This document shows positions 10,145-24,673 of a stretch of 64,000 nucleotides of DNA, piece after piece. Under the pieces are notes generated by a model, which ran no database searches, was not told the DNA's origin, and saw only the letters and a list, made by a program, of their open reading frames with translations. The stretch spans positions 718,076,001 to 718,140,000 of the forward strand of contig NC_092333.1 of the NCBI RefSeq assembly GCF_046630445.1, in the 5' to 3' direction. The translations under genes and the position numbers were made by a program. Each line of letters begins with the position of its first letter. Position 1 is the first letter of the stretch. This stretch comes from Rutidosis leptorrhynchoides. Taxonomy: Eukaryota; Streptophyta; Magnoliopsida; Asterales; Asteraceae.

Positions 10145-11148
10145 TATAAAGACCCGTCCTAATCCACTTGGACAAAGTCTTTAACAGATGGTCCCATTGC
10201 GAGGTTCTGACCTCTATATGCCATGAACGACTCCATGTAATATCTTTTAAAATGAGCAAATGCACATCGGAAGATTTCTTTCAGACCTGAGAATAAACAT
10301 GTTTTAAAAGTGTCAACCAAAAGGTTGGTGAGTTCATAGGTTTATCATAAACAATAAAATTCATCATTTTGATAGACCACAAGATTCAAATACAGTACAC
10401 CTATCTCGTGTACGAAACCATTTTTCATAATGCTTAGCAGAGTAGGTTCGTATCCTTTTCTCCCCCATAGGTTGCCTCGCGATTTTTAAATAATCGTGCA
10501 CATATCTCATGCACAAAACTAATACACATAACCTGTGTATAAAAATCATTCTCTCGATACATAACATTCATTTCGATTTCATTGCTCAACATGGTAACCG
10601 ACCTTAACATATAATGCGCATCAATAATATCCCCAAAAACAGAACATCTCGTCTGTATAATATATAAACTTCGAAGTACTAAACACCACGCCCACTAGCT
10701 CTTCCGTCTAGTGAACATTCTGGGTGGGAGTGTTAAACCCGGTAGCTACCTTTAGGATTCGCGTGAATTAGGGCCATACCCGATTCTAATTCTTAGGTTA
10801 CCAAGCAATAATAATCAGGAGAAAATATTCACATCAATTGGTGGCAATTATCATGTCTACATAATTCAATAATAATCCACAGAACTTCTGTATGTATAAC
10901 AATTCATTCGAGGAATATTTTGCTTGTGTCTATCTCGTCAAACATTTATAAAAGCATTTCATGTATTCGCAGTTAAAAATATATTTCAAAAGCATTTAAT
11001 AAAGCAGTTATGAAAACAGCGTATGTATTCTCAGTCCCAAAATGTAAAGAGTAAAAGAGAATCAAATGAACTCACAATACGATATTTTGTAGTAAAAATA
11101 TGCATACGACGGAACTGAACAATGCAGGGTTGGCCTCGAATTCACGAA

Positions 11149-11196
<48 letters not shown>

Positions 11197-14100
11197 CACA
11201 TATAATTATAATCGAACAAATTTAAATATTATTAGTGATATAATTGTTATTTTAATAAATTATATGTTTCATTAATAACTTAATTAGATATATTTAATTT
11301 TATATAGAAAATCTTTATTTGCTATATTAATATTACTAATAATAATGATAAAAATAATACTTTTACTAATAATGATAATAATAATGATATTAATAATAAT
11401 AATACTTAATAATAATAATTCTACTACCAATTATAGTAATGATGATAATGATATTACTAGTAAGGATAATACTAATAATATTGTTTAATAATGATAATAA
11501 TACTACTTATAATAATACTATACTAATACTTATGATAATAATAATAAAAATACTACTGATAAGAATAACAATAATAGTAATAATAACAACAATAATAATA
11601 ATGGTAATAGTAATACTACCTCAAATAAGTAGTCCTTAAAAAAATGCACAAGTCCGAGTTTGAACCCTCGACCTCCCGCTAACCCAATAACATCCTTAAC
11701 CACTCCTCTATTCTTGCTTTTCTGATTAAACTTCCAACCAGATTTTAATTAACCCAAAATTCTGTTTCTACCTTCTCTTTCATTAAACCCATTTCATGAT
11801 CATCAACTTCCATTGGATTATCTATGTAATGTTTAACTCTGTGACCATTATCTATCATGATTATAACCTCACAACATAATCATCAAAATCGTTATCTATC
11901 CTAATATCATAATCATATCATCGTTATCATATCATATTCATTTTATATTTATCTTCGCGTATCATCACCAACAATACTATCATTGATTATCATATTATCA
12001 TCATAATCTTATCATCTCATCCCGTTACACACAGAATCACACTCATCTCATCGTCACAGCATCATCGTTCATTAATACCTATATCATCTAACATTATATC
12101 TAGTATCGCCATCATACATCATTCATTATTCGTTATTTCATCATCAATGTTATTCTATGTTATCAACTCGTCCTATATCTATACCCTAGTTCAACTTTCC
12201 CTCGGTCCAACAGGAACCTCATAAACCCAACAAAGTAGTTCACTACACAAATTACAACAACCAATTTTTACGGCCAATAACTAAATCAAAGTTCGTGGCC
12301 TACTAGAAAATCAGGTATAGTATAATACGGCCCAATACATAAGACAATTCTCGGCCCAACAATGAAACGTACATTAGAACTGACCAAAAGTTTAGCAGTC
12401 CCTTAACAAAAAAATATATATCTGTTATATGTAACACGCTGGATTCCATCGAATATCACTCCATAATCATCCTTGTCTTATCTCTATCATAACATAATCA
12501 TCTAGTCACCAATCACCTTTTTCACTTAATTTAATCATCACTAAATAAAAAAAATAACTGAACGTTTTTGTATCAGCTTGTCAGCCACATGTGAATTGTT
12601 TTCACTTGCATAATTTTCCTTGTATCCCACTATATTAATTAATATTACAAGTGGGGTTTTTGTTTAGGGGTGTCGGCTAAGAAAAATGAGACAGAAAAAG
12701 AATGTTTGATGATGGGTGCGTGTAGGGACTGATCGAACCAGCAGTGTAAGTTTCTAACTAGAACAAAAATAATAATAGCAGTAGTGGTGGTTGACACCGG
12801 ACAGAAGTAGTCATGACAGTTTAATGGTGATGGGTTGTGATGGTGGTGATTTGGTGGTTCATGATGGTTAGTGTGGTGATCGATTAACTAAAAAGAAATA
12901 GAAACGTGAATGAAGAAAAAGAAAAATATAGTAGCGGTGGTTGTGGGTTTTTATTTAAACACTAAGACAAAACTATCAAGAGTTATTGGTTTGAGCAGGT
13001 ATTTGTTACAGTAGCTGTAACAACTCGTGGTTAAACTTGGTGTTGTTCCAGCTGGTTCACGAAGAAGATACAAAGAAAAAGTAAGCAAAAAGCAGCAGTA
13101 ATTCGTTGATTGTTTCTGGTTTTGAGTTCGAATGTGAAACCGAAATAGCTTAGAATAGCAGCTGCAACAGTGGGTTACAAACAGGAACGTAACAGCAGAC
13201 ACTTGCAGATGGATGTTGTGGTCGACTAGAATTCGATGTTGGTGGTGGTTCAATGGTTAGAAGAGAAGGACAAAGGTGGTGATTATGGCTTGAAATGTGT
13301 CACGAGGAGTAGAGAGGGAGAGAAGGAAAGAAAATGTGGTGAAGTGGGTTTGGTGTGGTGAATTGTTTTATCTATTAAGTATATATCAATCAATGTACAT
13401 GAATGAAACGAAACAGAGAGTTGATTGTGGGTCTAATGCTTGATTGAGTATCATAATTCAGAGAAACAACCAAAAATATATATCTCCATGATTTGTGTGT
13501 TTGTCAAAAGAAGAATAGTAAACAGAAAAGGAAATAGTAAAGTTGGTTCCTTTATGTATACTAAATTTGTGTTTCTTAATAATTTAAGATTGAGAATTGA
13601 GATTGAGAGCTCCACGGGTAGACACACTACAAAATAGCCGTGGACCCCACGTGATGATCTGATCCCTAATTGACAGCGAAAGGCACGATTAGATCAAACA
13701 ATAAGGACACATGTACATGTTATACCTCATAATTACTTTTACACATGCCACACTTGGAAAAAATAATCCATTAAAAGAAAGAATTGACATTAAACAGAAA
13801 TTTTAAAAGTGACCATTAGCAGCCGGGTGTTTTAAATTCTTATGCCGACAGTTTCAATAGGATATTATTTCGTACACCCGTTGTTAATCAACGGCGGATA
13901 AAAGTCTTCGAAAAAAAATCCCAAATTCTTACATTAATCTACCCTTATTTATTTCAGTCATGTGATCAAAAGGTTCATCTAATATTTATTTTAATACACT
14001 CATAAGCTCGCATTTTATTTGTTTAATATCAACCACATAAATCTGACCGGCTATTCGAACTCAATCCTAACTAAAATATAAATATTTTTAAAATCAATCA

Positions 14101-14281
14101 AATAGATTCTAAATATATTTTTATTAAGGCTAAAGTTTATATAACCTATTTTCGGATCACCGTTTATTTATGAAATCATATAAGTTTGAATTTTACTTGT
14201 TTAATATCCAACAAATGATAAATGAGTGCTTCTATCATTTACTAAATAAATTCGAAACCATATCTATATATTTTTAATATA

Positions 14282-14353
<72 letters not shown>

Positions 14354-14637
14354 ATAAATTTATTATATCTTATTTTACATTTATAGTTCCAAGAATTAAA
14401 TCGTATCCTATTATTTCAAGGTTTATATATTCATATATTTATTTACATAAATCATATATAGATATACATATCTATTTACAAATAATTGTTCGTGAATCGT
14501 TGGAAATGATCGAAGGGTAATTGCATGTATGAAAATAGTTCAAAATTTTGAGACTTAGTTTAACAGACTTTGCTTATCGTGTCGAAATCATAAATAAATA
14601 AAGTTTAAATTTTATCGGAAATTTCTGGGTCGTCACA
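10145..14637 (-). mobile_element. Nested solo LTR (about 4.5 kb), chromovirus-related, minus orientation
   Basis: The right end reads TCTGGGTCGTCACA, the complement of an LTR start TGTGACGACCCAGA. The left end, TATAAAGACCCGTCCTAATC, aligns with the complement of element Q's LTR end. The 5-bp flanks are CAAGA (10140-10144) and CATGA (14638-14642), a target duplication with one difference. The uninterrupted site is visible in P's 3' LTR near 21437. No primer site or coding domain lies inside, so it is a solo LTR. The inner part holds (TA)n (about 11151-11193), AAT-rich simple sequence (about 11335-11630), a tRNA-like unit near 11650-11710 and (TA)n at about 14287-14351. Confidence 0.7.
11649..11712 (-). 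mobile_element. tRNA-like SINE head candidate inside the solo LTR
   Basis: On the minus strand GTGGTTAAGGATG (A-box-like, about 11693-11705) precedes GGGTTCAAACTCGG (B-box-like, about 11653-11666), with a T run after it near 11640. Spacing fits an RNA polymerase III type 2 promoter. Short and without visible target duplications. Confidence 0.4.
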
Positions 14638-15748
14638 CATGACTTAATACAATTTAACTTATCTTAGATATTTTCACTAAATGCCAAAATTATAAGCTTA
14701 TAAATAAGGACCATTTTAACTCATTTTTACTCCACATTTTCTTAAACTAAAAATACACACTTGAATGCTCTCATATCATACTTTAATCTCAGCAACTTTT
14801 CTCTTCATAATCAAGGTAAAATACTTCTCAAAATCCTTGTTCAATTCCTTGTATAGTTGCTATCTTATTATACTAATAAAACTTGTAAAAACTAGAACTT
14901 GTTTTGGTGAACACCAAGCTTGTTTGAAAAACTAATATAATCTTTCTAACTTAACTCTAATAACACTTATTTATATGTATTATGATGTTATATTAAGTTA
15001 ATATAAGAACTTATAACTTGTACATATGAAGAACACCTTGAAACTTAACATATATTCTTTAATCTCCATTCGGTAAAAAGCGGGCTGTTTTGGGTTGGGA
15101 ATTAAAAACCTATCTTAGATTTTGAGTTTGAGGCTAAGACTTTGGAAATATGTTAATATACGTAAATAAGACTTCCAATATTTTTTTCATGATTTTATAC
15201 AAAGTGGAAGTATTTTATCAAAAATCATATATTGGGTGGATACCGGGATTTTTCCAAATCTGTCCACCGACACAAAAAGAGGGTAAAGCTATAAAAATTA
15301 CTACTTGGGATGACCTTTTCGAATTGGTTTTGTAAAATTTACTTCTTAATGAATCCATAGCAATTTGATTCACTTTAAACAGAGTTGTAATGAATATTTG
15401 GCGAGCAAAACAAAATCTGCTAAAATTAACGTTGTATGGACGAAATTTATATTATAAAAGCTATATTAATCATATCCTTGTTAACTTTTCCTATATCCTA
15501 TATATATTTGGACATGTTATCAGTAGTATAACAAAATATTATAATCTTGGTTAATTCTGTGATTGTATATATGTATAATAATATTCTTGGTACGTCCTAA
15601 CACAATAAGTATACAATACGTTTTGATAAATCCTAAGACAATACGTACACAATACGTCTTAGTTAATTCTAAGATAATACGTATACAATACTTCTCTGGG
15701 TTGATGCAAAGACAATACGTATACAATACGTCGTGGGGTAATTCTAAG

Positions 15749-15754
<6 letters not shown>

Positions 15755-15831
<77 letters not shown>
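15755..15831. repeat. (TA)n microsatellite in the 5' LTR of P
   Basis: Uninterrupted alternating TA. The corresponding arrays in the 3' LTR (about 22556-22602) and in the duplicated tail (about 24597-24669) have different lengths. They give rise to long meaningless Ile-Tyr frames. Confidence 0.95.
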
Positions 15832-15832
<1 letters not shown>

Positions 15833-16907
15833 GATTATTGGACTGTTGGACTTTTCGGACTATTTTGGACTACTAACAAAGGACTACTAACAATGGACTA
15901 CTAACATAAAATGTTAAAAATTATTATATAAGTATTCTATGAACTTGCTTTATTTTATTCATATGTCGTATTATTATCTGAATCATCATTATTGTTATAG
16001 GTTCGTGAATCCAAGGACGACGACCATATTTTTAATAAGCTGAAAACTTATTATTAATATACTTTTACTACCGTGAGTATATAGTCTCATTTTTAAACTC
16101 TACAAATATTTTGAGATGAGAATACATGCATTTTATGTTTTATGCCATAGACACAAGTACTTAAAATATATTCTACGTTGAGTTGTACCACTTTGCATAT
16201 CTTCCCTAATAGCTTGGTAACTAATATTTACATGTTACAAGAACATGTATACGCGAATCCTATTGATAGATCTATCGGGTTTGACAACCCCAACCGGGCT
16301 AGTCGCTCTAGTATCGTAAACGGTTGCATAGTACTTCGTTTTTACTACACTTGGTAGAGTGTAGGGAGATTTCATAATAAAGGGAATATGCCACATTAAT
16401 GGTTAAGTATGGTTACCGAAGCGCTCAACAACTTATAGAATACTTTTATACACTTGCGAGTGTACATATATTTATAACTATGAAATCTTGTGATCTATAT
16501 TTATATCGTTGATAAACCTATATATCTCACCAACCTTTGTGTTGACTGTTTACGCATGTTTATTCTCAGGTCCTTAAGAAAGTCTTCTATTGTTGCATTA
16601 TCTGAGCAAGCTGTGCATGGAGTCTCATACTTTTATTTAAATAAAGTGTTGCATTCAATAAAACCTTTGTCATGTATTATATTCGACTGTTACGTCACGT
16701 GTGTAGTATTTGGAAACCGATGTATTTTGGGGATTATTTCTTAAATAATCGCCCACTTGTTTAAAACATGCATTATGTATAATAATGATGTGCTTTTTGT
16801 GAAACGAATGCAATATTTTCTAAAACGTATCATATAGAGGTCAAATACCTCGCTATGGGTCCAATGAGAAGGTACTGCGTTTATAGTAATATGGACGGGT
16901 GGTTTCA

Positions 16908-19900
16908 GTTGGTATCAGAGCGGTGGTCTTAGCGAACCATGTCTTGAATTAGTGTGTCTAACGGATAGTTATTAAGATGCACTAGTGAGTCTGGACTTCG
17001 ACCTTAACTGGATGTCAAAAGTTTTGCTTATCATTTCTAGTCGGAAATCATCTGCTTATCACCCTTAGAAAATTACCTGCTTATCATTCTTAGTCTAGAC
17101 ACATCTTACTGCATTGATTACATGAATAGTGTATAGACGAAATTTATATCTTAGCGTATCTGCTAATTCATATCTTAGCGTATCTGTTACTGTAAACTTT
17201 GCCTAACATATTCCGTAAATTCCTCCGTAATCTATGAAATCTTTTGCTCTATATATATAGATACTCTATGTAATTAGAATACCATCCGATAGCCGAAAAT
17301 CATTTCATATCGAAAAATCCTTTATTCAATCGTAAGAAATGGAACTCTCCACTAGTTCAAGTCCCTCGAATTCCGATATGAAATTTCACTCGAGCTCCGA
17401 AAGCAGTGTGACCGGAATGGATCAACCAATTAGCCATCATCTATTTTGAATGAATTGGGGATGTGTTCGTAGTCTACTTAATCATTGGAGAAAAGAAGAA
17501 GGTGATCCCTTCCATCCACCACATTGCCCTCTTGGTGAAGAACATGATGCACTTACCAGCGAACCCGTTCGTAACATAATTTTCTCTCTCCTTTCCAGGA
17601 TATGCCGCAACGAGTATAATATTACTAATATTATTGAGGCTATCCGACCTTTACTTCGTATCTTGCATGGTGAATTATTTAGTAAAAAAAAAAAATTTAC
17701 TCTCATGAAAAGCAAAACTTCATTAGCAAATGCATCCTACATCATTTCATTCCCTTTATAAAGCTCTTGACCTCTCTTTTTATTCAAGAAACTTTAAACA
17801 TCTTCTTTCACACTACAAAACAAAACAAATTCTCATCATCTATACTCACATCAAACCACTACCAGCACCAGCAGCAGCATTACCAACAACATCACAAGCC
17901 TCAACATCGCAATCCGCATTACGAGCATCAACATCATACGCACCGCAGGCACTGAGGGATACCAACAATAATGAGTGATGAAGTATTAATTCATTATTTC
18001 ATTTACGTTGAAGAAATATTCCACGACGATTATGTAATCTCTAAAGTTTAGGGATTATTCATTTCTAGTTCCAACCGTAAACCAAATGAGATTAATATAA
18101 TATTAACTCATTAAATTCATATTACATCTGAAGAAAATATACATACATATATTTTCATAAAGACTGTAATAAAAATTCTTTTGTACAAAATATTACTTGT
18201 GAAATTTTATTTTAACGGGTAGGTAATACCCGAGAAATACTTAAGTTCACATTAATATGTTACACTGTACATTTTCAATGATGTTTCGACAATCGTTAAT
18301 TATACTCTCTCCTTTCATAGCAATATACATCATTTCACAAAATTCAAGACAACCATTTTCTATACCAATTCAATTACATATTCTGATTTTGACAGATCAA
18401 AATCCAAGTCAAGATTTAAGAAGTGCCATCAATCTTAAATTCCTACATCCTTCAAAATCATACTTTAAATTCAAACTATACAAGAACATCACTTTCATTC
18501 ACAGAACTCATAAAGATATTCGTATCATTCAAGATTCACGACGAATTCATTATACGGATATTGACGATGACAACGTGCGTCTAAACACTTCAAAATTCTT
18601 GAAAACACCTCAACTAAGGAACAATCGAGAGAATGAACCAATCACACGATACATACGAAGAATATATGCATATAGATATGCATTCGGAGGACACTTGGAA
18701 CCTATGCAAAGGTTCAACACGTATCCGTGTCAGATCCTTTAGCATTATTATTACCCAAAATAACTTCACAATCCCTTTTCAAAATAGCGAATTTTGTCAC
18801 AGCTCCAACAAGACAACTTTGACTTTTCATCCGGAGTAGCCTTATTATAACCTTGATATATATGTTGTCTTTTCACCATCATTACCGGAGAACCTTTTAT
18901 ATTCTACCACATTAGTAGTAAGCTTACCAGTAACTTTATTGCTCTTTGACTTAAATCTCTCTGAAAGATCACTATAAAACCTTGTCATGTACCCATCTAC
19001 ATCTTGCCATACCAAACCCCATGAAGCATCAATAATTATTCTTGAATCTCACATCATTTTTGCATATACATATAACGTTATCTCCTGGAATTATAATTTT
19101 GAAATCCAGAATAGAACTTCAGCCTACGAATCAGTACTATGAAGTTTTGAAAAAGCTGAATGAAGCAGCAGAAACTGTAGACAACCGTAACATCAAAAGT
19201 TGATGATAAAGAATATTGTGTTAGCAAAGCACAGAAAAAGAGAAAGTCTGGAACTGGAAAACGGATTGAGCAAACCTTGAAAGAGACTGTGGACAAATCA
19301 CAAGGACTAAATCTGCCTTCAAAGAATCCAAATGATTCAGTGTCTGCTGAAGTCTTTAGCGAATACCTTGCTCCTTACTCTAAACCCTCATGAATAATAT
19401 TCTTCATCATCCTCTGATCTTAGATATTCTAAGATATCATCGTATCTTTCATTATAAATATCCTTCATATTTCTGAAGATATTTTCATAACCATTCTTAT
19501 CTGAAATCATTTATTCCTGCGCGTTATCTGTATCACATCATAAAGAAAACTGCTTTAGTTTCTAAATATCTGAAACCTCTGAGTGTAAAGTATGAATGTT
19601 TTGAAGTAATGTTGGGAACTGAAGAATGAGTTAGTATAATATAATGGGAAGATATTTTCATAACCATTCTTATCTGAAATCATTTATTCCTGCGCGTTAT
19701 CTGTATCACATCATAAAGAAAACTGCTTTAGTTTCTAAATATCTGAAACCTCTGAGTGTAAAGTATGAATGTTTTGAAGTAATGTTGGAAACTGAAGAAT
19801 GAGTTAGTATAATATAATGACACTTGATCAACGTGATTATATTACAGTAAGTCATGCTGAGTTTCTAAATGGAACGTAATGATTCACATACCATAACATC

Positions 19901-20795
19901 ATCATGTGCCATGTTACATGACTCTTACATTCAATCTAATCTCTAAACATATCAAGAACATATTCTATTGATAGTTCTATCTTTTCCTTTGGATTCTGGT
20001 AATTTCACAAGTCAAATTGTGCTATTACAATTTCTCTCTTAGAGTATTAGCTATGTTCATTCCGAATTTCATATCTATGAATTCTAGACCATTATTCGCT
20101 TGACTTGAAGTCGGGAAAAGAAGACGGAAGCATGAAACTCCAAAATATAAGGAATAATATAAGCACGAAGACAACGCAGAAGTTACAAACCGTGTATATC
20201 GATGCGTATAGCAATATAAAGACACAGGAAAACTAAGAACACTATAAACCTAAGAGCATAGTAGAAATTAACGGATTCCTCCGGTAGAAGATGAAAAAGA
20301 AGAATGACAGATGTGATAGTCAAGAATATATCAAGAATTAAAACTGGATGGAGTATATGAACAAATTTTTTGAAAGTACGAAGAAAGGAAGAAAGTATAA
20401 AAGATGGGAGATGTGGAAATAAGGAAACATAGGAGGTTGATTTATAGTAAAATATCCGACAGAGAAATCGAGACAGATTATTGCATTAAATCGAAGAGGA
20501 TCATAATTTCCTTAATCGCCGAAGAATCAAATCTTATATAGATTACAAATATTTTCTTTAATCCGGAGATCAACCGTGATGACGTCAAAAGATAAGACGA
20601 ATCCCTATTTTCTCATTTCACTCTTTTACGATAGCTACACTCATACGTTTCGAGTAATCAAATTATTTTATCCATATTTCTCAATCATGATAAAACCCTA
20701 TGAATCAACTTATATTCATCATAATAACATTCTTATTATTAGCCATGACGACCTCGATCAAATTTCGGGACGAAATTTCTTTAACGGGTAGGTAC
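16908..20795 (+). mobile_element. Internal region of element P, no pol; conserved short gag-position frame remnant
   Basis: Starts with the primer-binding site, then a leader with three TGCTTATCA words (about 17025, 17053, 17078). A start-codon-led frame at about 17339 and the stretch about 17400-17700 resemble the short protein encoded at the same place in element Q (shared words HHLF, LNHWR, EEGDPFHPP, CPLGEE). That protein region is broken in P. The rest is AT-rich and noncoding, collinear with Q in parts, with a 173-bp tandem duplication at 19475-19820. It ends with TTTCGGGACGAAATTTCTTT and ACGGGTAGGTAC just before the 3' LTR. Confidence 0.7.
19475..19820 (+). repeat. 173-bp tandem duplication inside element P
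   Basis: Copies at about 19475-19647 and 19648-19820 are nearly identical (GAAGATATTTTCATAACC ... AGTATAATATAATG). Element Q has a single copy of the matching region near 46960-47135. Confidence 0.9.
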
Positions 20796-21107
20796 TGTGA
20801 CGACCCGGAAATTTCCGATCAAATTTAAACTTAATCTTTATATAATTCCAACTTGATAAGCAATGAATTTTAATAAATCTTGAACCTCCGGAAAGAGTTT
20901 TACACAAGCTTTTGGTCACCCTTTTATTCCGACGATTCACGAACGTCATAACTTGATTTAGTTGTTTAATTGTTTAATTATTGTGTATATATATAGATTT
21001 ATATATATTTAACTTGAAAATATGATAATTAAATATCTCATTAAGTATATTAACAAAGTATTATATATATATATATATATTCATACTACTAATTTAAAGA
21101 GTTTTTA

Positions 21108-21145
<38 letters not shown>

Positions 21146-22553
21146 CTATTTAAACGACGTAATTAACTTATGTTAAAATGTATTTACATATAATGTATTA
21201 CGAGTGTAAATACATCCTTACAAGTATTGAATACACTTTATAATATACCAATACATATAAAGGATAGCTATACTCGTATTTCCGTTCAATTTCCTCAAAG
21301 AATTCTACTCGCATTCATACGGTATTTTTACCCGTATTATACATAGCTTCTAGAAGTATTTACTATTGGAATATAACAATAGAAATCTGCAATTATTTGT
21401 GTAATATGTCATTCATGACCTAATCAATTTAATATGTCATGCATGACTTAATTCAATTTAACTTATCTTAGATATTTTCACTAAAAGCCAAAATTATAAG
21501 CTTATAAATAAGGACCATTTTAACTCATTTTTACTCCACATTTTCTTAAACTAAAAACACACACTTGAATGCTCTCATATCATACTTTAATCTCAGCAAC
21601 TTTCCTCTTCATAATCAAGGTAAAATACTTCTCAAAATCCTTGTTCAATTCCTTGTATAGTTGCTATCTTATTATACTTATAAAACTTGTAAAAACTAGA
21701 ACTTGTTTTGATGAACACCAAGCTTGTTTGAAAAACTAATCTAATCTTTCTAACTTAACTCTAATAACACTTATTTATATGTATTATGATGTTATATTAA
21801 GTTAATATAAGAACTTATAACTTGTACATATGAAGAACACCTTGAAACTTAACATATATCCTTTAATCTCCATTCGGTAAAAAGCGGGCTGTTTTGGGTT
21901 GGGAATTAAAAACATATCTTAGACTTTGAGTTCGAGGCTAAGACTTTGGAAATAAGTTAATATATGTAAATAAGTCTTCCAGTATTTTTTTCATGATTTT
22001 ATACAAAGTGGAAGTATTTTATCAAAAATCATATGTTGGGTGAATGCCGGGATTTTTTCAAATCTGTCCACCGACACAAAAAGAGGGTAAAGCTCTAAAA
22101 ATTACTACTTGGGATGAACTTTTTGAATTGGTTTTAAAAAAATTTACTTCTTAATGAATCCATAGCAATTTGATTCACTTTAAACGGAGTTGTAATGAAT
22201 ATTTGGCGAGCAAAACAACATCTGCTAAAATTAATGTTGTATGGACGAAATTTATATTATAAAAACTTTATTTACCATATCTTTGTTAACTTTTCCTATA
22301 TCCTATATATATTTGGACATGTTATCAGTAGTATAACAAAATATTTTAATCTTGGTTAATTCTGTGATTATATATATGTATAATAATATTCTTGGTACGT
22401 CCTAACACAATAAGTATACAATACGTTTTGATAAATCCTAAGACAATACGTACACAATACGTCTTAGTTAATTCTAAGACAATACGTATACAATACGTCT
22501 CTGGGTTGATGCAAAGACAATACGTATACAATACGTCGTGGGGTAATTCTAAG

Positions 22554-22606
<53 letters not shown>

Positions 22607-23678
22607 TATTGGACTGTTGGACTTTTCGGACTATTTTGGACTACTAACAAAGGACTACTAACAATAGACTACTAACATAAAATGTTAAAAATTATTATAT
22701 AAGTATTCTATGAACTTGCTTTATTTTATTCATATGTCGTATTATTATCTGAATCATTATTATTGTTATAGGTTCGTGAATCCAAGGACGACGACCATAT
22801 TTTTAATAAGCTGAAAACTTATTATTAATATACTTTTACTACCGTGAGTATATAGTCCCATTTTTAAACTCTAAAAATATTTTGGGATGAGAATACATGC
22901 ATTTTATGTTTTACGCCATAGACACAAGTATTTACAATATATTCTACGTTGAGTTATACCACTTTGCATATCTTCCCTAATAGCTTGGTAACTAATATTT
23001 ATATGTTGCAAGAACATGTATTCGCGAATCCTATTGATAGATCTATCGGGTTTGACAACCCCAACCGGGCTAGTCGCTCTAGTATCGTAAACGGTTGCAT
23101 AGTACTTCGTTTTTACTACACTTGGTACAGTGTAGGGAGATTTCATAATAAAGAGAATATGCCACATTAATGGTTAAGTATGGTTACCGAAGCGCTCAAC
23201 AACTTATAGAATACTTTTATACACTTGCGAGTGTACATATATTTATAACTATGAAATCTTGTGATCTATATTTATATCGATGATAAACCTATATATCTCA
23301 CCAACCTTTGTGTTGACTGTTTACGCATGTTTATTCTCATGTCCTTAAGAAAGTCTTCCGCTATTGCATTATCTGAGCAAGCTGTGCATGGAGTCTCATA
23401 CTTTTATTTAAATAAAGTGTTGCATTCAATAAAACCTTTGTCATGTATTATATTCGACTGTTACGTCACGTGTGTAGTATTTGGAAACCGATGTATTTTG
23501 GGGATTATTTCTTAAATAATCGCCCACTTGTTTAAAACATGCATTATGTATAATAATGATGTGCTTTTTATGAAACGAATGCAATATTTTCTAAAACGTA
23601 TCATATAGAGGTCAAATACCTCGCTATGGGATCAATGAGAACGTACTGCGTTTATAGTAATATGGATGGGTCGTTTCA
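20796..23678 (+). repeat. 3' LTR of element P (complete, about 2.9 kb)
   Basis: Starts TGTGACGACCCGG right after the polypurine-like tract and ends GGTCGTTTCA. Collinear with the two halves of the 5' LTR. The block about 21960-22310 differs more from the 5' LTR than the duplicated tail does. Confidence 0.9.
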
Positions 23679-24594
23679 ATCCTTGTTCAATTCCTTGTAT
23701 AGTTGCTATCTTATTATACTTATAAAACTTGTAAAAACTAGAACTTGTTTTGGTGAACACCAAGCTTGTTTGAAAAAATAATATAATCTTTCTAACTTAA
23801 CTTTAATAACACTTATTTATATGTATTATGATGTTATATTAAGTTAATATAAGAACTTATAACTTGTACATATGAAGAACACCTTGAAACTTAACATATA
23901 TCCTTTAATCTCCATTCGGTAAAAAGCGGGCTGTTTTGGGTTGGGAATTAAAAACATATATTAGACTTTGAGTTCGAGGCTAAGACTTTGGAAATATGTT
24001 AATATACGTAAATAAGACTTCCAGTATTTTTTTCATGATTTTAGACAAAGTGGAAGTATTTTATCAAAAATCATATATTGGGTGGATACCGGGATTTTTC
24101 CAAATCTGTCCACCGACACAAAAAGAGGGTAAAGCTCTAAAAATTACTACTTGGGATGAACTTTTCGAATTGGTTTTGTAAAATTTACTTCTTAATAAAT
24201 CCATAGCAATTTGATTCATTTTAAACAGAGTTGTAATGAATATTTGGCGAGCAAAACAAAATCTGCTAAAATTAACGTTGTATGGACGAAATTTATATTA
24301 TAAAAGCTATATTAATCATATCCTTTTTAACTTTTTCTATATCCTATATATATTTGGACATGTTATCAGTAGTATAACAAAATATTATAATCTTGGTTAA
24401 TTCTGTGATTGTATATATGTATAATAATATTCTTGGTACGTCCTAACACAATAAGTATACAATACGTTTTGATAAATTCTAAGACAATACGTACACAATA
24501 TGTCTTAGTTAATTCTAAGACAATACGTATACAATACGTCTCTGGGTTGATGCAAAGACAATACGTATACAATACGTCGTGGGGTAATTCTAAG

Positions 24595-24673
<79 letters not shown>

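Larger units (their letters stand above)
9396..16907 (+). repeat. 5' LTR of element P, interrupted by a nested solo LTR
   Basis: Begins TGTGACGACCCGGAAATTTC at 9396 and ends GGTTTCA at 16907, two bases before the primer-binding site. Without the nested insertion it is about 3.0 kb. It contains two long (TA)n arrays (about 9662-9740 and 9771-9841) that are far shorter in the 3' LTR (about 21062-21080 and 21114-21142), and a third at about 15755-15830. Confidence 0.85.

Noticed and set aside
15563-15904. Repeated 60-113 codon frames in the LTR copies of P on both strands
   Set aside because: They lie inside LTRs, recur only because the LTR is repeated, and run through the (TA)n array; no domain.
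17730-17978. Frames at 17730-17978 in element P as genes
   Set aside because: AT-rich and CAG/CAC-rich interior of a non-autonomous retroelement with no recognisable domain.
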